Positions 60,853 to 64,000 of a stretch of DNA of 64,000 bases are shown here, piece after piece (the first letter of the stretch is position 1; every line of letters begins with the position of its first letter). A program made the position numbers and the translations under genes. The stretch comes from Xenorhabdus lircayensis (GTDB lineage Bacteria; Pseudomonadota; Gammaproteobacteria; Enterobacterales; Enterobacteriaceae), in contig NZ_JACOII010000031.1 in the NCBI RefSeq assembly GCF_016306625.1, positions 66,280 through 130,279 of the forward strand, given 5' to 3'. The notes beneath the pieces are model-generated. The model searched no databases. It saw only the letters and a program-made list of their open reading frames with translations, and had not been told where the DNA came from.

Positions 60853-61392
60853 TCAGGGTGCTAGAAGGGTATTTGGATTGTATCTTTGTCTATAAACTTG
60901 CCCATTGAGAAAAACTACACAATGATAAGGTTGATTAGGAGTATCTTTGCGTACTTTAAAATGATCACTTAACCCGTCTTCAGTATATTCACTACCATAA
61001 TCATCATTAAACTCCTTAATACTCGCAGGATCATAATTCGTACCTATATTACCCTTATATGCCTTTACAAAAACATTTGGCAGCAGAATAGATAGCTGTG
61101 AGCCAAAAGAGCTTGAAAAAGGAAAACCATCTATTGGCCAAATCCCTCCGCTGGGTTTAGAATTCGCCGAATAACAAGCAATAAGTCGAACACTGTACAG
61201 CTTATTAAATTCTGACCATTGTTTTATACTATCCGAAAGCTGCCCAGGATTATAATCCTGACCATTTATTCGGACTCTGGGTATCCTCGGCCCATACCCA
61301 TGACATCCGATAGTTAGTCGATTTTTCCTCTCGTTTTTCCTAAGTGGTTCTTCGAATATATAGGAATCTTCATATGCATGAATTAGCCTCAT
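60853..61392 (-). CDS. Orphan protein with a clan-CD-protease-like His/Cys pattern
   Basis: Start ATG 61392 has GGAGG 8 bases upstream; the frame is open to a TTG at 61425. A 179-residue protein. Residues near 30-38 read RLTIGCHGYGP, and near 82-90 VRLIACYSANS, followed by FSSSFGSQLSILLPNVFVKAYKG. A strand ending in His-Gly and another ending in Cys-x-Ser-Ala are the hallmark of caspase-like clan CD cysteine proteases (C80, CHAT). The same pattern occurs in the Stv putative adhesin domain. No signal peptide is seen. It lies in prophage remains downstream of the tape-measure fragment, so cargo or toxin-like function is possible but unproved. Confidence 0.6.
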   Translation of the reverse strand: MRLIHAYEDSYIFEEPLRKNERKNRLTIGCHGYGPRIPRVRINGQDYNPGQLSDSIKQWSEFNKLYSVRLIACYSANSKPSGGIWPIDGFPFSSSFGSQLSILLPNVFVKAYKGNIGTNYDPASIKEFNDDYGSEYTEDGLSDHFKVRKDTPNQPYHCVVFLNGQVYRQRYNPNTLLAP

Positions 61393-61528
61393 GTTAAAAT
61401 CCTCCGCCTCCAAGAATACAATCAACCCTACTCCCCCTGCGTGACCATGTAAACTTTTTCCTAACCCGAATCTTGTGCTTTTTTCCTCAAATTCAACACC
61501 GAATCTGCTGGTTCTGAAAGCGTATCAG

Positions 61529-61547
61529 AAAGGGGCGCGCAGCCCCT
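61529..61547 (-). terminator. Hairpin after the tape-measure remnant
   Basis: AGGGGC and GCCCCT form a 6-bp GC-rich stem with a 5-base loop, just past the stop at 61552. Only a short T run (TTTCTG) follows on the minus strand. Confidence 0.5.
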
Positions 61548-61551
61548 GTCA

Positions 61552-62781
61552 TTACTTCGGCTGTTCAGGCCATGGGATATCGGGGGCGGTATCTGCTGAT
61601 TTCTGTTGCTGCTGGTTCCACACCGAATCTGCCGGCATCTGGACACGGACGTCCAAGCGACACCCTTCGGGAATGTCACAGGGTTCCCCATCAGCGTAGT
61701 AAACCTTCTCGCCGTCCACGATGGCTTTTATCCGCCGGTTCTGAAACCGTTCAGGCAAATGCGCGTGCTGACGGTGGAACGTCTCAATGGTGATGCTGCC
61801 GCCCTTCTTCATCTGTGCAGTTGCTTTAGCAACACGAGATATTTCATTATTACTAAATACCCCTGTACCAACTACGCTCGAAATAGACGCAGCCATATCA
61901 GACCGAGTTATGCCGTTGCCCGCCATTACCCGCGCCATTTCATTGAGTTGTCCGGCTGTTTTATTGGCATAATTACCCGTCAAAATAAGCTGCTTATTGA
62001 ATTGGGTGAATTCCCGTTCCGCGTCATAAGCGACCTTGGCGATACCGCCTATCGCTGTAACTACTGCGCCAATTCCACCACCACGCAATAGCCCGCCCAT
62101 GCCTATTGTGTTTGCGATGTTTTTCAGGCTGCTAATCACAGATTTATTTTTCCCGCTTAAATCATTAGTAGCTCTGCCCGTTTCTTTTAGCTTGTTGATG
62201 TAAATATCTGCCGCAGAGCTAACCCCTAATTGCGCTGCCCTGTGCCTCAGTAATTCATTGCGGCTCAGATTTTGGGTTGCGAGCTGATCTTTTAATCTGG
62301 ACAGAAACATCTGGCTCGCAGCCGATTGTTTCGCATCAGCATCTGCCATCTGTTTCTTTTTGCCGATAATGTCAGACAGGATATTGCGGTAAGACTCAAG
62401 GTCTAACTTTTCAGATTGCCGGGCTTTTCTGGCTTCTGCCTGAATCTTGGTTAACTGTTCTGTGGCGGTCGCATTGCGCTTAATCGCATCAATCTGTTTA
62501 AAGAACGACTCTGCGACTTTATCTTACTCTGCTGCAAGAACCTTTGAGGCGGACGCTGCTTGCCGTTCCTTAGCTGCCAGCTCTGCAATACTTCGGTGTG
62601 TCCTGTCAATTTCTTTCGCCATTTCAGCAGAAGCGGCGGCTTGCTTTTCCGACTGGTTAGCTAATTTATTTGTAGAATTCCCTGCCTTTTCAGCGGCACC
62701 ACTAAATGAGTTTAATTTCTGCTCGCCCCTCTCAAGGTCAGAAGTAATAACCTTCAATGAGATAGTTGCTACATCAGTCAT
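61552..62781 (-). pseudogene. Phage tail tape-measure gene, interrupted and truncated
   Basis: ATG 62781 (with AGGA upstream) begins MTDVATISLKVITSDLERGEQKLNSF, a tape-measure N-terminus. The frame is stopped by TAA at 62524-62526 but continues unshifted on the other side as DKVAESFFKQIDAIKR and on to ATAQMKKG near 61800. Hydrophobic segment GMGGLLRGGGIGAVVTAIGGIAKV is typical. The gene is then replaced by about 80 residues of unrelated sequence (TIETFHRQHAHLPERF ... PDIPWPEQPK). Tape-measure proteins normally exceed 600 residues, so a large deletion fused its start to the end of another gene. The right-hand half could restart at ATG 62349. Confidence 0.75.
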
Positions 62782-62799
62782 TTTTGTTTCCTTCGGGTA

Positions 62800-62823
62800 T
62801 AAAAAAACCTCCCGAAGGAGGTT
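62800..62823 (-). terminator. Terminator just upstream of the tape-measure gene
   Basis: On the minus strand AACCTCC TTCG GGAGGTT forms a 7-bp stem with a stable UUCG loop, followed by TTTTT. It lies 19 bases before the tape-measure ATG, so transcription from the preceding cargo gene ends here. Confidence 0.85.
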
Positions 62824-62892
62824 GATAATTGATGATGTTTCTAGACCTGTCTATTCGACGGAATGTGCAATTAAGCAAAAACCAAGATAATG

Positions 62893-62913
62893 CAAAAAGC
62901 CGCACTGGGCGGC
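62893..62913 (-). terminator. Terminator of the Tad2-like gene
   Basis: On the minus strand GCCGC CCAGT GCGGC is followed by TTTTTGC, about 70 bases past the stop at 62982. Together with 62800-62823 it makes two terminators in a row. Confidence 0.75.
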
Positions 62914-62981
62914 AAATGTGAAAAAGACCACAGATATGTGACCTTGCAATCAGGAGACAAATTTGAACTACTGCAATTTAT

Positions 62982-63755
62982 TTATTCTTTATCACGCCAG
63001 TTGCAGTAGAAACGTTTAGTTTGTCCTGTTTGTTTCAACATGGTACTTAATTCTTGCGCTTTAATATCAAGATAAGCTCCAACGTATTCGTATTCACCTT
63101 TACCTTTTAGTGTTTGAGGACTCGCACTACCAAGGTTATAGGTTATACCATCAACAGTTACAAAAAGATTTTTGTTAAACACCTCACTCATTTTCTGATA
63201 ACCTTTTTTACTATTATCAGAAGATACTTTCCACCACAAACCCTTGGAGAGTTCTTCGCTTTTTTTTCTTTCTTCCCAATAGAATAATGAGATTTTTTCA
63301 ATATCTGTTTTGTTTTGAATTCTGGTTAATATACCGAAAGCGCGTTCATTTAGACCTTCAAATTCATCGTCAGCAATATACCCCCAATCCTGTCCACCTT
63401 CATATGTACTACTTCCTAATTCAAGATCAAAAGACAACATATAGTCTATCTGACTCCAGTCACAAGCCATCAGGTCTTCTTGTGTTGGTTGCCACGATAC
63501 AAAGTTATTATGCTTACGCTTCTTAATAACATAAGACAGGTTGTTACTTTCACCGTTAGCCGCTGATTCAGGAGTAAGACCAATGTATTCATCGGGGTAG
63601 TCCCAATTATTGCGATACACAAGACTTCCTAAATACACTTGCACCATTGCCCACGGGAAAGAACCAATGGGTACGATTACATCGTTACTCTTGTATTGAA
63701 CGGGGTTAAGTGAACAGTTCCTCTCAGTATTCTCTGGCTTATTAACTTCAGACAT
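62982..63755 (-). CDS. Tad2-like (DUF2829) domain protein, prophage cargo
   Basis: A 257-residue protein. Residues about 32-105 fit the DUF2829 pattern of the Thoeris anti-defence protein Tad2: PWAMVQVYLGSLVYRNNW (A-x5-G-x2-V-x-R-x2-W), then YIGL, then LSYVIKKRKHNNF and VSWQPTQEDLMACDW, close to the family ending WxPSxxDLLAxDW. Tad2 proteins sequester the cyclic ADP-ribose signal of Thoeris; most are about 70-100 residues. Here about 150 further residues (GQDWGYIADDEFEG ... RFYCNWRDKE) of unknown fold follow. It is flanked by its own promoter-like sequence and two terminators, upstream of tail genes on the same strand, like a phage moron. No signal peptide. The domain match is by eye. Confidence 0.65.
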   Translation of the reverse strand: MSEVNKPENTERNCSLNPVQYKSNDVIVPIGSFPWAMVQVYLGSLVYRNNWDYPDEYIGLTPESAANGESNNLSYVIKKRKHNNFVSWQPTQEDLMACDWSQIDYMLSFDLELGSSTYEGGQDWGYIADDEFEGLNERAFGILTRIQNKTDIEKISLFYWEERKKSEELSKGLWWKVSSDNSKKGYQKMSEVFNKNLFVTVDGITYNLGSASPQTLKGKGEYEYVGAYLDIKAQELSTMLKQTGQTKRFYCNWRDKE

Positions 63756-63819
63756 AAATCCCTCACTTATTATTCGTTAAAGTTCAAGGTCATTCATCCT
63801 ACTAATAAACAGCCAGTTA

Positions 63820-63848
63820 ATATTACTTAGGTCAGATTTTTACTTCAA
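63820..63848 (-). promoter_or_regulatory. Promoter-like sequence before the Tad2-like gene
   Basis: On the minus strand TTGAAG (63848-63843), a 17-base spacer and TAATAT (63825-63820) form a plausible but imperfect sigma-70 promoter, 65 bases upstream of the ATG at 63755. Confidence 0.4.
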
Positions 63849-63897
63849 TCGAATACCATAACACAGAGATTAATACGCCTTAATATCGGGTGACAGA

Positions 63898-64000
63898 TTA
63901 TAAAATCTGATTATCCGCAGTCATAGGTATCGGTTGGGGTGTAAATTCAACGTTTGCTGCTGATGAAAAACCCGCGCGGTGATCTGACCCCCGAAAGTTG
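63898..64000 (-). CDS. 3' end of an unidentified gene, probably phage
   Basis: A frame open from the right window edge reads FRGSDHRAGFSSAANVEFTPQPIPMTADNQIL and stops at 63898-63900. The short, polar tail resembles the end of a phage structural protein, but no family can be assigned from 33 residues. It ends about 140 bases before the Tad2-like gene on the same strand. Confidence 0.3.
   Translation of the reverse strand, partial: NFRGSDHRAGFSSAANVEFTPQPIPMTADNQIL

Noticed and set aside
61461..61691. 76-residue minus-strand frame overlapping the tape-measure remnant
   Set aside because: It overlaps the better-supported frame at 61552-62781 and contains the terminator hairpin; only the last part (EPADSVLN) resembles phage sequence, probably as a duplicated fragment.

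Overview
The window looks like a chromosomal segment of a Morganellaceae-type enterobacterium, most likely Xenorhabdus or Photorhabdus. This is inferred from gene content, moderate AT richness, protein flavour and an IS1-family element; no database was searched. Most of it follows the gene order known from E. coli around purF, fabB, fadL and argW (yfcD, yfcG, yfcH ... ubiX-purF-cvpA-dedD-folC-accD-dedA-truA-usg-pdxB ... fabB, mnmC ... yfcL-epmC-yfcA-aroC-prmB ... smrB, sixA, fadJ-fadI, yfcZ, fadL, mlaA, tRNA-Arg(CCT)). Accessory modules are inserted into this backbone.

Layout. (1) 1-11500: a minus-strand polyunsaturated-fatty-acid/polyketide-type synthase locus. It has a PfaA-like KS-MAT-ACP protein (6211-10740), a KR-DH protein in the -1 frame immediately after it (3650-6184), and a PfaC-like KS-CLF-DH protein that runs off the left edge. 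The PfaA/KR junction carries a slippery heptamer, an SD-like element and a downstream stem, so the two frames are probably one protein made by programmed -1 frameshifting. A small membrane protein lies upstream. (2) 12000-16200: yfcD, yfcG and yfcH, then an IS1-family element with extra frameshifts, a broken alanyl-tRNA editing gene and a 42-bp perfect palindrome. (3) 16200-25900: the ubiX to pdxB block, with a perfect PurR box before cvpA-purF. (4) 25900-33200: an AraC regulator divergent from an EamA transporter, then a tricarboxylate transport system (tctCBA) with its two-component regulator (tctDE). (5) 33200-43000: fabB with FabR/FadR-like sites, mnmC, a GNAT enzyme, a coiled-coil protein built on 21-bp repeats with a decayed second copy beside it, then yfcL-epmC-yfcA-aroC-prmB. 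(6) 43000-51300: a complete histidine-utilisation locus in two minus-strand transcription units (hutI-hutG-hutC and hutU-hutH-permease), each preceded by a HutC-like operator, inserted between prmB and smrB. (7) 51300-59500: smrB, sixA, the anaerobic-type beta-oxidation pair fadI-fadJ, yfcZ, fadL and mlaA, with FadR-like sites. (8) 59500-64000: a decayed prophage at tRNA-Arg(CCT). It has an integrase lacking its catalytic C-terminus, a clan-CD-protease-like orphan, a tape-measure gene with an internal stop and a foreign tail, and a self-contained cargo gene whose N-terminal region resembles the Thoeris anti-defence protein Tad2 (DUF2829).

The fatty-acid theme recurs: the Pfa-like synthase, accD, fabB and fad genes sit in one 60-kb stretch. 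Only the last three show recognisable FadR/FabR-type control. The newest biology is probably the frameshift-joined Pfa synthase and the Tad2-like prophage cargo gene.
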